A stretch of 19,821 nt of DNA, from NCBI RefSeq assembly GCF_000720725.1, contig NZ_JOCQ01000138.1, forward strand, positions 1 through 19,821, in the 5' to 3' direction. The translations under genes were made by a program, and so were the position numbers. The stretch is from Streptomyces rimosus subsp. rimosus. Its GTDB lineage: Bacteria > Actinomycetota > Actinomycetes > Streptomycetales > Streptomycetaceae. Positions 13,929 to 19,821 of this stretch are shown piece by piece. The notes under the pieces are model-generated. The model ran no database searches, had not been told where the DNA came from, and worked only from the letters and a program-made list of their open reading frames with translations. How positions within the stretch are numbered: position 1 is the first letter of the stretch; every line of letters begins with the position of its first letter.

Positions 13929-14345
13929 ATGATTCACCACTGCGTCCGTTTCACCTTGAAGCCCGGCACAACGCCGGAACAGCTCGAAGACGCCCTTGCC
14001 AGCCTGCGCCACCAGGGCGAGGTCATCCCCTCCGTACAGTCCTTCCTCGTCGGCCGCGACCACGGCGGCGCATACGAGTGGGGTGCCACCTTCCAGATAG
14101 CGGACCTGGAGGGCTACTGGGAGTACCTCATCCACCACGCCCACCGTCGCACCGACGAGATCGGGCTGCCCCTGGTCGACCAGTTCGTCTCCTTCGACAT
14201 CACTGACGACCTCGACCCCGAGACCGGCAAGAAGATCGCCGCCCTCCACCAGCGTCGTTTCGACACCGACCCCGAACTCACCGAACTCGTCTCCAACATC
14301 AACCAGTACGAAGGCAGCGCCGCCCCCGGCCCCCATTCCACGTGA
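13929..14345 (+). CDS. Dabb family (stress-responsive alpha/beta barrel) protein
   Basis: A 138-residue protein. It starts MIHHCVRFTLKPGTTPEQLE, the canonical first strand and helix of the Dabb ferredoxin-like dimeric fold, then SVQSFLVGRDHGGAYEWGAT and FQIADLEGYWEYLIHHAHR. The Dabb domain ends near residue 95 (VDQFVSFDI). The C-terminal 40 residues are a polar extension not usual in stand-alone Dabb proteins. Family members range from plant stress proteins to polyketide cyclases such as olivetolic acid cyclase; no catalytic role can be assigned here. ATG 13929 follows AAGGA at 8 bases. It follows the SDR gene on the same strand, suggesting a shared role. Confidence 0.85.
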   Translation: MIHHCVRFTLKPGTTPEQLEDALASLRHQGEVIPSVQSFLVGRDHGGAYEWGATFQIADLEGYWEYLIHHAHRRTDEIGLPLVDQFVSFDITDDLDPETGKKIAALHQRRFDTDPELTELVSNINQYEGSAAPGPHST

Positions 14346-14352
14346 CACTCCA

Positions 14353-14391
14353 ACGGGGCTACGGGGCTACGGGGCTACGGGGCTACGGGGC
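14353..14391. repeat. 8-bp microsatellite-like tandem repeat
   Basis: ACGGGGCT is repeated four times without error (14353-14384), followed by seven bases of a fifth copy. It starts 7 bases after the Dabb stop and supplies the TAG stop of the MFS remnant on the minus strand. Confidence 0.9.
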
Positions 14392-14686
14392 GTGCGGGGC
14401 GATGGGCGGTTCCAGCGAGAAGCAGCCCCCCGAGCACGGCCCAGGCGCCGCCGCCGACGATCACGCCGATGCCCAGCCCGTTGAGCATCCGTGCCACGAC
14501 TAGGGACGCGGGTCCCGTGGCGAAGACGAAGACCACGAGTCCGGCCAGGAGCAGCGTCACGGCGACGAGGAGTACGGAGCGGCGGCCGTACCGATCGGAC
14601 AGGGCGCCGGAGAAGAGGATGGCGGCGACCGGCACGGCCCCGTACGCGGCGAAGAGCACGGTGGTCAGAAAGGGCGGGTGGTTTGG
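14375..14686 (-). pseudogene. Truncated MFS transporter remnant
   Basis: About 100 codons reading PPFLTTVLFAAYGAVPVAAI, LFSGALSDRYGRRSVLL (MFS motif A after TM2), a third hydrophobic segment (LVVFVFATGP) and VARMLNGLGIGVIVGGGA, equivalent to TM4 of a 12-TM drug-type MFS protein. TM1 is missing: a TGA precedes the frame at 14689. Everything after TM4 is also missing, replaced by a short LGGLLLAGTAHRPARPVAP tail that ends within the 8-bp tandem repeat. It lies downstream of, and in the same direction as, the intact MFS gene but does not match it closely, so it is not a simple duplicate. Confidence 0.72.
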
Positions 14687-14841
14687 TCATGGCCGGCCCC
14701 CGGGGCCACCGCCTGCGACGCGACGCCCTGCAACAGGCGGCATCGGGACTGCTGGACGCACTGACTGCTGGACGTACTGATGGAAGCAGTGGCCCGGGAG
14801 AACTGAGCGGCGCCGCGTTGCCTGACGGTCCCGCGGCCCTG

Positions 14842-16425
14842 TCAGCAGCCGATCTCGTCGGCAGCTTCCCGCAAGTGGGGGTGTGCACCGTGCCCGGCGC
14901 GCTCCCGTTCCCGTACGGCTGCCTGCGGGAGGATGGTCCCGGTCCGGCGGGACGGGCGCATGAACAGCGTGACGAGCAGGGCGATCCCGCATACTCCGGC
15001 GGCGATGAGTGTCGTCGTGTGCATGGCGCTGAGGAACGTCGGTGCGGCGGCCTTCGCCGCCGCGGGATCGCCCGTGCCCAGGGCCGAGGCGAGCGACTCC
15101 GCCGCGGTCCGGCGGATGGCTGCCGGGCTGTCCGCGAGCCGGTCGGTCATCATGCCCGAGTACCGGGACCACAGGGCCGACCCGAGAACCGCCACCCCGA
15201 GCGCGCTGCCCAGCTGGCGAAGGGTGTTCAGCAGTGCTGATCCCGCTCCCGCTCGGTCGTTGGGGACGGAGGAGGAGGCCAAGGTCGTGCCGGGCGCCAG
15301 TACGAGTGCGAAGCCGAGTTGCAGGGCGAACGCGTCCATGACGAACCAGGCGGGGCTGGTGTGAGCGCCCAGCCCGGTCACGCTGGCGAACGCCACACCC
15401 ATGAGCGCGATGCCGGCAGCGATCGTCGTCCGGGCGCCGAACCGTTGCGTTGCCCGCTGTGACAGCGGGGCTCCGACCACCAGGCCCGCCGACAGCGGAA
15501 TGAAGAGCAGGCCCGTCTGCAACGGAGTGTAGCCGCGCACCAGTTGCAGGTAGAAGGTGGTGAAGTACAGGTAGCCGAAGACGACGAAGGAGCCGAGCGT
15601 CAGGGCCACTGCGGCGGTGGTGAACGAGGCGTGCTTGAAGAGGCGGACGTCCAGGAGCGGCTCCCGGTGCCGTACCTCGGCCAGGACGAGTACGGCCAGC
15701 ACAGCCAGGCCGATGGCCGCGGGCAGCCAGGTCCCCGGGTAGGCCCAGCCGTCGTCGGTGGCGTGCACCACTCCGAACACGAGCAGGCCGATACCCGCCA
15801 AAGAAGCGGCGACGGGCACCATGCGCAGCTGTCCGACGCCGCTCGCCGGCGTCTTCGGAATCCACGCCCAGGTCGCGGCGAGACCAAGGAGCGCGCACAG
15901 CGCGACGAGTTCGAGGACGGAGCCCCACCACATGCCCGCGCTCAGCAGCGCGCCCCCGAGGAGCGGGCCGAGGGAGATGGACAGACCTGATGCGGCCGCC
16001 CACGAGGCGATGGCCCGAGCCCGGCGCTCGGGAGGGAAGATCCGCAGGATCACCGCAAGAGTGGCGGGCATGATGGTGGCCGCGGCCACGCCCATGAGCG
16101 CGCGGAGGATGATGATGCCCAGGGCCGAATCGAGAAACCCGGCCACTGCCGTCGTCACGGCGAAGGCGGCCGTCCCCCAGGCCAGGAGCCGCTTCAGGCC
16201 GAACCGGTCGCCGGCACTTCCCGCCACGGGCAGGAAGCCGGCGAAGGTGAGGGTGTAGGCGTTCAGGAACCATTGCTGTTCGGTGTTGCCCGCACCGAGT
16301 TCGCTCTGCATCGTGGGCAGCGCCACGTTGAGGATGGTGCTGCCCAGCAGCACCGCCGAAACCGTGAGCGTGAGCGCGAACAGCGCGCGGAAGGGACGGA
16401 CGGCGGGCTGTTGGGTGCTGGTCAT
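14842..16425 (-). CDS. MFS transporter, DHA2-type (14 TM) drug exporter
   Basis: A 527-residue protein with about 14 hydrophobic segments, the size of the DHA2 drug:H+ antiporter family (QacA/EmrB-like). Motif A-like sequence GSAGDRFGLKRLL lies at 69-81 after TM2. The RALMGVAAATIMPATLAVI region is in TM4. Antiporter motif C (ASGLSISLGPLLGGALL, 145-161) is in TM5. A basic, hydrophilic C-terminus ends REAADEIGC. ATG 16425 overlaps the Rid gene's stop as ATGA, so translation is coupled; ATG 16434 is an alternative with GGAAAG upstream. As the last gene of the monooxygenase-Rid-MFS operon, it probably exports the same compound the monooxygenase acts on, or its product (inference). Confidence 0.92.
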   Translation of the reverse strand: MTSTQQPAVRPFRALFALTLTVSAVLLGSTILNVALPTMQSELGAGNTEQQWFLNAYTLTFAGFLPVAGSAGDRFGLKRLLAWGTAAFAVTTAVAGFLDSALGIIILRALMGVAAATIMPATLAVILRIFPPERRARAIASWAAASGLSISLGPLLGGALLSAGMWWGSVLELVALCALLGLAATWAWIPKTPASGVGQLRMVPVAASLAGIGLLVFGVVHATDDGWAYPGTWLPAAIGLAVLAVLVLAEVRHREPLLDVRLFKHASFTTAAVALTLGSFVVFGYLYFTTFYLQLVRGYTPLQTGLLFIPLSAGLVVGAPLSQRATQRFGARTTIAAGIALMGVAFASVTGLGAHTSPAWFVMDAFALQLGFALVLAPGTTLASSSVPNDRAGAGSALLNTLRQLGSALGVAVLGSALWSRYSGMMTDRLADSPAAIRRTAAESLASALGTGDPAAAKAAAPTFLSAMHTTTLIAAGVCGIALLVTLFMRPSRRTGTILPQAAVRERERAGHGAHPHLREAADEIGC

Positions 16426-16832
16426 CGTGCGCATTCCCGCTTTCCGTCGGGCAGGGCGACCACGCACTCGACCTCGATCAGGAACTCCGGGGCGAACAGC
16501 TTCGCCACACCCACCAGAGTCGACGAGGGCGGCGGCGAACCGTGCAGGGCCGCCAGAATGCCGGGGGTCAGATGCGGCTCGTGGCCCACGACGTAGATCG
16601 TCTCCTTGACGATGTCCTGCCGCTGCGCGCCAAGGGCGTCGAGCAGGCGGTCGATACGGCGGGCCACTTGGGTGGCCTGCGCCGCATGATCGCCTTCTCC
16701 CACGACGCGGCCCTCCTCGTCCCAGGCCACCTGGCCGCTGAGGAACGCCAGTCGGCGGCCGTCCGGGACGGATACCTGGCTGACCAGGTCCGGAAGGCCG
16801 TAGACGCCTTCCGGTTCGATGCGGTGAATCAT
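16422..16832 (-). CDS. Rid (YjgF/YER057c/UK114) family protein, non-archetypal
   Basis: A 136-residue Rid-fold protein: LAFLSGQVAWDEEGRVVGEG (28-47), AAQATQVARRIDRLLDALGA (50-69), VKETIYVV (75-82), SSTLVGVAKLFAPEFLIEVE (103-122). Archetypal RidA deaminases carry an Arg (E. coli Arg105) just before the S.V.VA.L strand. Here that position is Thr104, while the conserved C-terminal Glu (122) remains. It is therefore more likely one of the diverged Rid subfamilies than an enamine deaminase. ATG 16832 overlaps the monooxygenase stop by four bases (ATGA) with AAGGGG at 7 bases. Sitting between a flavin monooxygenase and an exporter, it may process or protect against a reactive oxidation product, as RutC is proposed to do in the Rut pathway. 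Confidence 0.88.
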   Translation of the reverse strand: MIHRIEPEGVYGLPDLVSQVSVPDGRRLAFLSGQVAWDEEGRVVGEGDHAAQATQVARRIDRLLDALGAQRQDIVKETIYVVGHEPHLTPGILAALHGSPPPSSTLVGVAKLFAPEFLIEVECVVALPDGKRECAR

Positions 16833-18436
16833 GCGGGATCCCCTTCGAGCTGCACCTGTGCAGGCTGCACCTGTGCAGGCTGCACCTGTGCGGGGTGCAC
16901 CTGTGGGGGTTGCACCTGTGCGGGCTGCGGATCGTGGAGGGCGGCGACGGCGTTCGCGGCCCCGGCCGTCAGCGCGGCCGCTTCGGTGTCGTCCGAGGCC
17001 CACGCCACGTACCCGTCCGGCCGTATCAGGGCGGCGCTGACCCCGGCCCACGCCGGGCGGGACCGCTCGGTCGGCTGCGGGCACCGGTATGGGTTGCAGG
17101 GGGCGGCGGCGCGGTCGGCAGAGAGGCCGTTGGCGTCGAAGGCGTCGACGTCGAAGCCGTCGACGCGCGCGAAATCGATGAGCAGGGGGCGCCCGTCCCG
17201 CAGAAGGTCGAACAGGTTCTCCGTGTCTGACAGCTTCAGGTTCGGCGCCCGGCAGCCCGCGAGCGGATGGCGCTGACCGGGCAGGCCGTACGCCACCGAC
17301 AATCCGGACAGACGCTGCGCCAGGGCGTCGTTGAACTGCGGCTGCTCCGCGATCAGCTTGCCCAGCAGGGACCGCAGCGCGGCTCCCTGCGGCGAGAAGA
17401 CAGACATGATCGCGGTCTGCGCCTGGGTGTGCTCGATCGTGTCCTCTCCCACCGGGTGCCGCTCTTGGTGGTAGGTGTCCAGCAGCGCGTCCGTCGCCCG
17501 CCCGCTCACGGTCGCCGCCAGCTTCCAGCCGAGATTCATCGCGTCCTGCACGCCGACGTTCAGCCCCACGCCGCCCATCGGCATGTGCTGATGAGCCGCG
17601 TCACCGGCCAGCAGGATGCGGCCCTTGCGGTAGTGCCGGGCCACGCGGCTGGTGTTGCTGTAGCGGGACAGCCAGGAGGGGCTGTGCATCCCGTAGTCCG
17701 TGCCGGCGATGCGCCGGACCCGCTCCCGCAGTTCCTCCAGGGTGAGGTCGCCCGGCCAGTCGTCCCGAAGGTCCTCGGGCGAGTGCACCACGATCCGGTG
17801 CCGGCCACCGGACAACGGTACGAGCATGAACGTCCCCTGCACCGTCCACCTGCTCGTGACCGGGCCCGGCGGCGGGTCGCCGAGCACCACATCGCCCAGC
17901 GCCCCAAGGGCCGTGAACCGGGTCCCCTCGAACTCGATCCCCGCGCAGCGGCGCACCGTGCTGCGCGTGCCGTCGCACCCGACCGCGTACGCGGCATCGA
18001 GCACGTAGGCACCGTCCGGACCTTCGACCGACACGGTCACCGTGTCGCCGGTGTCCACGCAGTCCGTCACCCGGTGCCCGCGACGGACGTCCGCGCCCAG
18101 GGACACGGCCCGGCCCTGGAGCAGTTCCGTGGTGCGCGCCTGCGGGATCGTGAGCGTGTAGGGGAAGTCGGTGTCCAGCCCGGCGAAGTCGAGGCGGTCG
18201 TCGAGGACCGCGAAGTGTCCGCTGGGTATGCGGCCGCCCTCGGCCAGCAGTTCCCGGTGCGCTCCGCGGAGCGCGAAGGTCTCGATCGTGCGGGCGTGGA
18301 CCGTCAGCGCCCGGGAGTTCGGATCGATCTCCGGATCCCGCTCCAGGACCACCGTGGGGACGCCGGCCAGTCGCAGTTCGCAGGCGAGCCACATGCCCGT
18401 CGGTCCGCCACCGACGATGACGACGCTTTCCTTCAT
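16829..18436 (-). CDS. FAD-dependent aromatic monooxygenase with repeat tail
   Basis: A 535-residue class A flavin monooxygenase (PHBH fold) of the PgaE/RdmE/Rox-like group that hydroxylates polyketides, tetracyclines or rifamycins. The FAD site GGGPTG lies at 9-14, with LERDPEIDPNSRAL closing the dinucleotide fold. The VGCDGTRSTVRR (DG) motif is at about 152-163, and the GDAAHQHMPMGGVGLNVGVQ FAD-ribityl motif starts near 278. The C-terminal thioredoxin-like domain of the larger subgroup is present (APNLKL, RDGRPLLIDF, RPAWAGVSAALIRPDGYVAW). The last 30 residues are five PAQVQ-like pentapeptides. ATG 18436 follows GAGAGG at 6 bases. First gene of the operon with Rid and MFS, divergent from tetR. 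The substrate is not deducible. Confidence 0.93.
   Translation of the reverse strand: MKESVVIVGGGPTGMWLACELRLAGVPTVVLERDPEIDPNSRALTVHARTIETFALRGAHRELLAEGGRIPSGHFAVLDDRLDFAGLDTDFPYTLTIPQARTTELLQGRAVSLGADVRRGHRVTDCVDTGDTVTVSVEGPDGAYVLDAAYAVGCDGTRSTVRRCAGIEFEGTRFTALGALGDVVLGDPPPGPVTSRWTVQGTFMLVPLSGGRHRIVVHSPEDLRDDWPGDLTLEELRERVRRIAGTDYGMHSPSWLSRYSNTSRVARHYRKGRILLAGDAAHQHMPMGGVGLNVGVQDAMNLGWKLAATVSGRATDALLDTYHQERHPVGEDTIEHTQAQTAIMSVFSPQGAALRSLLGKLIAEQPQFNDALAQRLSGLSVAYGLPGQRHPLAGCRAPNLKLSDTENLFDLLRDGRPLLIDFARVDGFDVDAFDANGLSADRAAAPCNPYRCPQPTERSRPAWAGVSAALIRPDGYVAWASDDTEAAALTAGAANAVAALHDPQPAQVQPPQVHPAQVQPAQVQPAQVQLEGDPA
16851..16925. repeat. Five tandem 15-bp repeats encoding PAQVQ
   Basis: Five in-register 15-bp units beginning TGCACCTGTG: the first two identical, the last three diverging in the final five bases. 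On the minus strand they encode five consecutive PAQVQ/PPQVH pentapeptides near the monooxygenase C-terminus. The unit length keeps frame, so copy number can vary without breaking the protein. Confidence 0.93.
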
Positions 18437-18449
18437 GCCACACCTCTCT

Positions 18450-18503
18450 ATCACTGACCAAGAATAGGGCCGGAGCCAGATATACTCGATCAGTGACCAA
18501 GAA
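18450..18503. promoter_or_regulatory. Paired 15-bp operator candidates between monooxygenase and tetR
   Basis: ATCACTGACCAAGAA (18450-18464) and ATCAGTGACCAAGAA (18489-18503) differ at one base. Their TCACTGA and TCAGTGA cores are also inverted repeats of one another, 39 bp apart. The left copy with its flank reads CTCTATCACTGA, close to a classical tetO half-site. The left copy overlaps the leader of the monooxygenase gene, whose minus-strand -10 candidate TATTCT is at 18466-18461; the right copy contains the tetR start codon. Both are well placed for repression by the TetR protein. Confidence 0.62.
18481..18486 (+). promoter_or_regulatory. -10 box for a leaderless tetR transcript
   Basis: TATACT ends 6 bases before the GTG start of the tetR gene. 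Transcription would begin at or next to the start codon, and no ribosome site exists upstream. A matching -35 is poor. Confidence 0.55.
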
Positions 18504-19137
18504 ACAAGCTGCCGCCCCCGCCAAGGTCGGGATCACCCTCGACCACGTGGTCGGCGCGGCGTTCGACGTACTGGACCGAGGCGGTGTCGCCAAGCTCTCC
18601 ACCCGCGCCATCGCGGCCGAGCTCGGGGTCAGCATGAACACCGTCATGTGGCACATCCGCACCAAGGACCGGCTCCTGGAGACCATGGCCGAGGCCGTCC
18701 TCGGCGAGGTCGACCTGGCAGACCTGCCCGAGGACTGGCACGACCAGGCGGCCGAACTGCTCGGACGGCTGCGCGGGGCGATGCTCAGTCACCGCGACGG
18801 CGCCCTGCTCGTCGCAGGCACCTTCCCCGCCGAACCCCGCACTCTCGCCTTCACCGACCGCCTGCTGACCGCCCTCCTGCGCGGCTGCCCCACCCGTAGG
18901 ACAGCCGCGTGGACGGCCTGGAACCTCTTCTACTTCACCCTGGGCCTTGTCCAGGAGGAACAGGCGGCACCCGCCGACGACCGCGATCGCCTGCGCGCCC
19001 ACGTGGCCGAGCGCCGGCTCCCCGGACTCGACTCGGCGCTGGAGGACTTCATGTCCGTCGACTTCGAGGCCCGCTTCCACTTCGGCATCAGGCAGATCCT
19101 CCGCTCCGCCTCGACCGAAGCGGCACCCGAGCACTGA
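18493..19137 (+). CDS. TetR/AcrR family regulator with TetR-type C-terminal domain
   Basis: A 214-residue protein. The N-terminal helix-turn-helix lies at about 13-60 (LDHVVGAAFDVLDRGGVAKL, STRAIAAELGVSMNTVMWHI, RTKDRLLETM). The larger C-terminal ligand domain has EDWHDQAAELLGRLRGAML, HRDGALLVAGTF and AWTAWNLFYFTLGLVQEEQ, matching the tetracycline-repressor C-terminal family more than QacR or AcrR types. GTG 18493 is the start: it lies directly after a TATACT box and has no ribosome site, so the mRNA is probably leaderless. It is divergent from the monooxygenase-Rid-MFS operon, with near-identical repeats in the spacer. It is most likely the ligand-responsive repressor of that operon and of itself. 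Confidence 0.92.
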   Translation: MTKKQAAAPAKVGITLDHVVGAAFDVLDRGGVAKLSTRAIAAELGVSMNTVMWHIRTKDRLLETMAEAVLGEVDLADLPEDWHDQAAELLGRLRGAMLSHRDGALLVAGTFPAEPRTLAFTDRLLTALLRGCPTRRTAAWTAWNLFYFTLGLVQEEQAAPADDRDRLRAHVAERRLPGLDSALEDFMSVDFEARFHFGIRQILRSASTEAAPEH

Positions 19138-19188
19138 GCTGCGCTGAACCGAGGTCTACGGGGGCACGAGGGCGGGCGCGGACTGCGG

Positions 19189-19224
19189 TTCGCAGGCTTC
19201 GCAGGCTTCGCGGGCTTCGCGGGC
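19189..19224. repeat. Four tandem 9-bp repeats
   Basis: Two copies of TTCGCAGGC followed by two of TTCGCGGGC, head to tail, 52 bases after the tetR stop. No gene is visible between 19138 and 19450 on either strand. Confidence 0.85.
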
Positions 19225-19348
19225 AGTGACGTGGCTACGGCGGCTTCATTCGAGCGCCGTCTCAGGCAGCAGTGACGCGCCCGCCGGGGGCAGAGCGGCT
19301 GGTACGCGGGGCCGCCGCAGCTGAGCGCGGTCCCTGCTGTCGCGGATG

Positions 19349-19421
19349 CTTGTGAGTGTGCCGACGTCCGCATCGGCCGCGCTTGTGAGAGTGCCGATGT
19401 CAGCATCGGCCGCCTTGTGAG
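19349..19421. repeat. Imperfect 32-33-bp direct repeat with internal hairpin
   Basis: Two units starting CTTGTGAG (19349-19381 and 19382-19413) and a truncated third (19414-19421). The second holds a perfect hairpin, GCCGATG-TCAG-CATCGGC; the first has a weaker version of it. It lies just upstream of the transposase remnant. Confidence 0.72.
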
Positions 19422-19453
19422 GTGGGGCGAGGCTTCACTGTTGCTGTTCGGCG

Positions 19454-19680
19454 ATCCCCGCCCCCCCCGCACCCGGGGACATGCCGCTGGTCCTCCAGGT
19501 CGACGGCAAGGGCGTGGCGCTGCGCCCCAAAGCCTTGCCCGAAGCCACCCGGAAGGCTGCGGCCGAGAGCGCTGCGGCCGGACACGCAGGCCGGCCGATC
19601 GCCACCGGTGACATCGAAGACGCCTCCCGCCAACTGATTGCCGACCGCATCACCGACTGCCTCGACATCCCCGGTTATGG
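19454..19680 (+). pseudogene. ISKra4-family transposase remnant, internally deleted
   Basis: From about 19454 the frame reads PLVLQVDGKGVALRPKALPE followed by ATRKAAAES, matching the conserved DxKGV.MRPEALR..T segment of ISKra4-like transposases. After a few residues it continues GRPIATGDIEDASRQLIADR, which matches the family's much later C-terminal PIATGVIEGACRHLxxDR motif. Some 150-250 residues that normally separate the two are absent, and the following DITGxRWGL equivalent is scrambled (a second LDIPG in the same frame, then nonsense). A catalytic protein is impossible, so this is a deletion scar of an insertion sequence. The terminal inverted repeats were not identified. Confidence 0.65.
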
Positions 19681-19748
19681 CTCGGGCACTGGAAGCACGC
19701 AGGGTGGGCCATCCCACCGGAAGGATGCTGTTGGTTAATCGGTCCTCT

Positions 19749-19786
19749 GCTTTGTCCCGTCGAGCGCCAGCTCGACGGGACAAAGC
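19749..19786. terminator. Perfect 17-bp stem-loop
   Basis: GCTTTGTCCCGTCGAGC (19749-19765) and GCTCGACGGGACAAAGC (19770-19786) pair perfectly around the loop GCCA. It is most likely the terminator of a gene beyond the right edge of the window. An end of a mobile element is the alternative, given the adjacent transposase remnant. A smaller hairpin (GGTGGG-CCAT-CCCACC) lies at 19703-19718. Confidence 0.72.
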
Positions 19787-19821
19787 GCTGCGAAGTGGCT
19801 GGTGCGGGTGCGGGCCCGGGG

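Noticed and set aside
14353..14391. CRISPR-like array
   Set aside because: Units are 8 bp with no spacers; it is a simple tandem repeat. The arrays at 19189 and 19349 likewise have no spacers.
16831..17276. Plus-strand Cys/Thr-rich repeat protein (CTCAG repeats) opposite the monooxygenase tail
   Set aside because: It is the antisense reading of the 15-bp repeats encoding PAQVQ; the sense frame continues a complete monooxygenase and ends in a coupled ATGA.
18490..19134. Minus-strand 214-codon frame exactly opposite tetR
   Set aside because: Gly/Val/Asp-rich mirror of the TetR codons with no domain; TetR helix-turn-helix is unambiguous on the plus strand.
19400..19783. Minus-strand open frame opposite the transposase remnant
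   Set aside because: No family resemblance; the plus-strand frame contains two recognisable ISKra4 blocks.

Overview
The window is a high-GC actinobacterial segment, almost certainly from Streptomyces or a close relative. The evidence is the strong G/C third-position bias, frequent GTG starts, purine-rich ribosome sites, and the gene families present: a SigE-type ECF sigma factor, a PAS/GAF/ANTAR regulator, a secreted streptogrisin-like protease, an I36 inhibitor-like protein, and an XRE regulator with a MmyB-type ligand domain. No rRNA, tRNA or CRISPR array was seen.

Layout. (1) Positions 1-3551, minus strand: a PAS-GAF-ANTAR regulator, a 208-aa hypothetical, a small membrane protein and 112-aa hypothetical pair, then an ECF sigma factor overlapping a cut-off membrane partner. 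(2) 3789-5874: a small two-helix membrane protein, then an Old Yellow Enzyme alkene reductase divergent from a MerR regulator, with a MerR-style dyad in a 20-bp-spaced promoter. (3) 6158-9511: a secreted I36 inhibitor-like protein, an AEC transporter, an integrase-like remnant, a streptogrisin-type protease and an STAS-like scrap. (4) 9561-11582: an XRE/MmyB regulator divergent from an aldo/keto reductase. (5) 11809-14686: a decaying zone. It holds a small membrane gene broken by what looks like one missing base, a gene broken by a perfect 22-bp tandem duplication, an intact SDR-family gene followed by a Dabb protein, and a truncated MFS remnant. (6) 14842-19137: a compact cassette of FAD monooxygenase, Rid-family protein and 14-TM MFS exporter, translationally coupled by 4-bp overlaps and divergent from a TetR regulator. 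(7) 19138-19821: short tandem repeats, an internally deleted ISKra4-like transposase remnant, and a 17-bp perfect stem-loop.

The most functionally coherent unit is the monooxygenase/Rid/MFS/TetR cassette. It has the architecture of a ligand-induced modify-and-export system for an aromatic compound or antibiotic. Its control region carries near-identical 15-bp repeats, one in the leader of the monooxygenase and one containing the apparently leaderless GTG start of tetR. The OYE/MerR and AKR/XRE pairs follow the same pattern of redox enzyme plus divergent regulator, so the window reads as a stress and xenobiotic-response accessory region. At least six gene remnants (two repairable frame breaks, MFS, integrase-like, STAS-like, ISKra4) point to a rearranging, poorly constrained locus such as a chromosome arm; that placement is inference.
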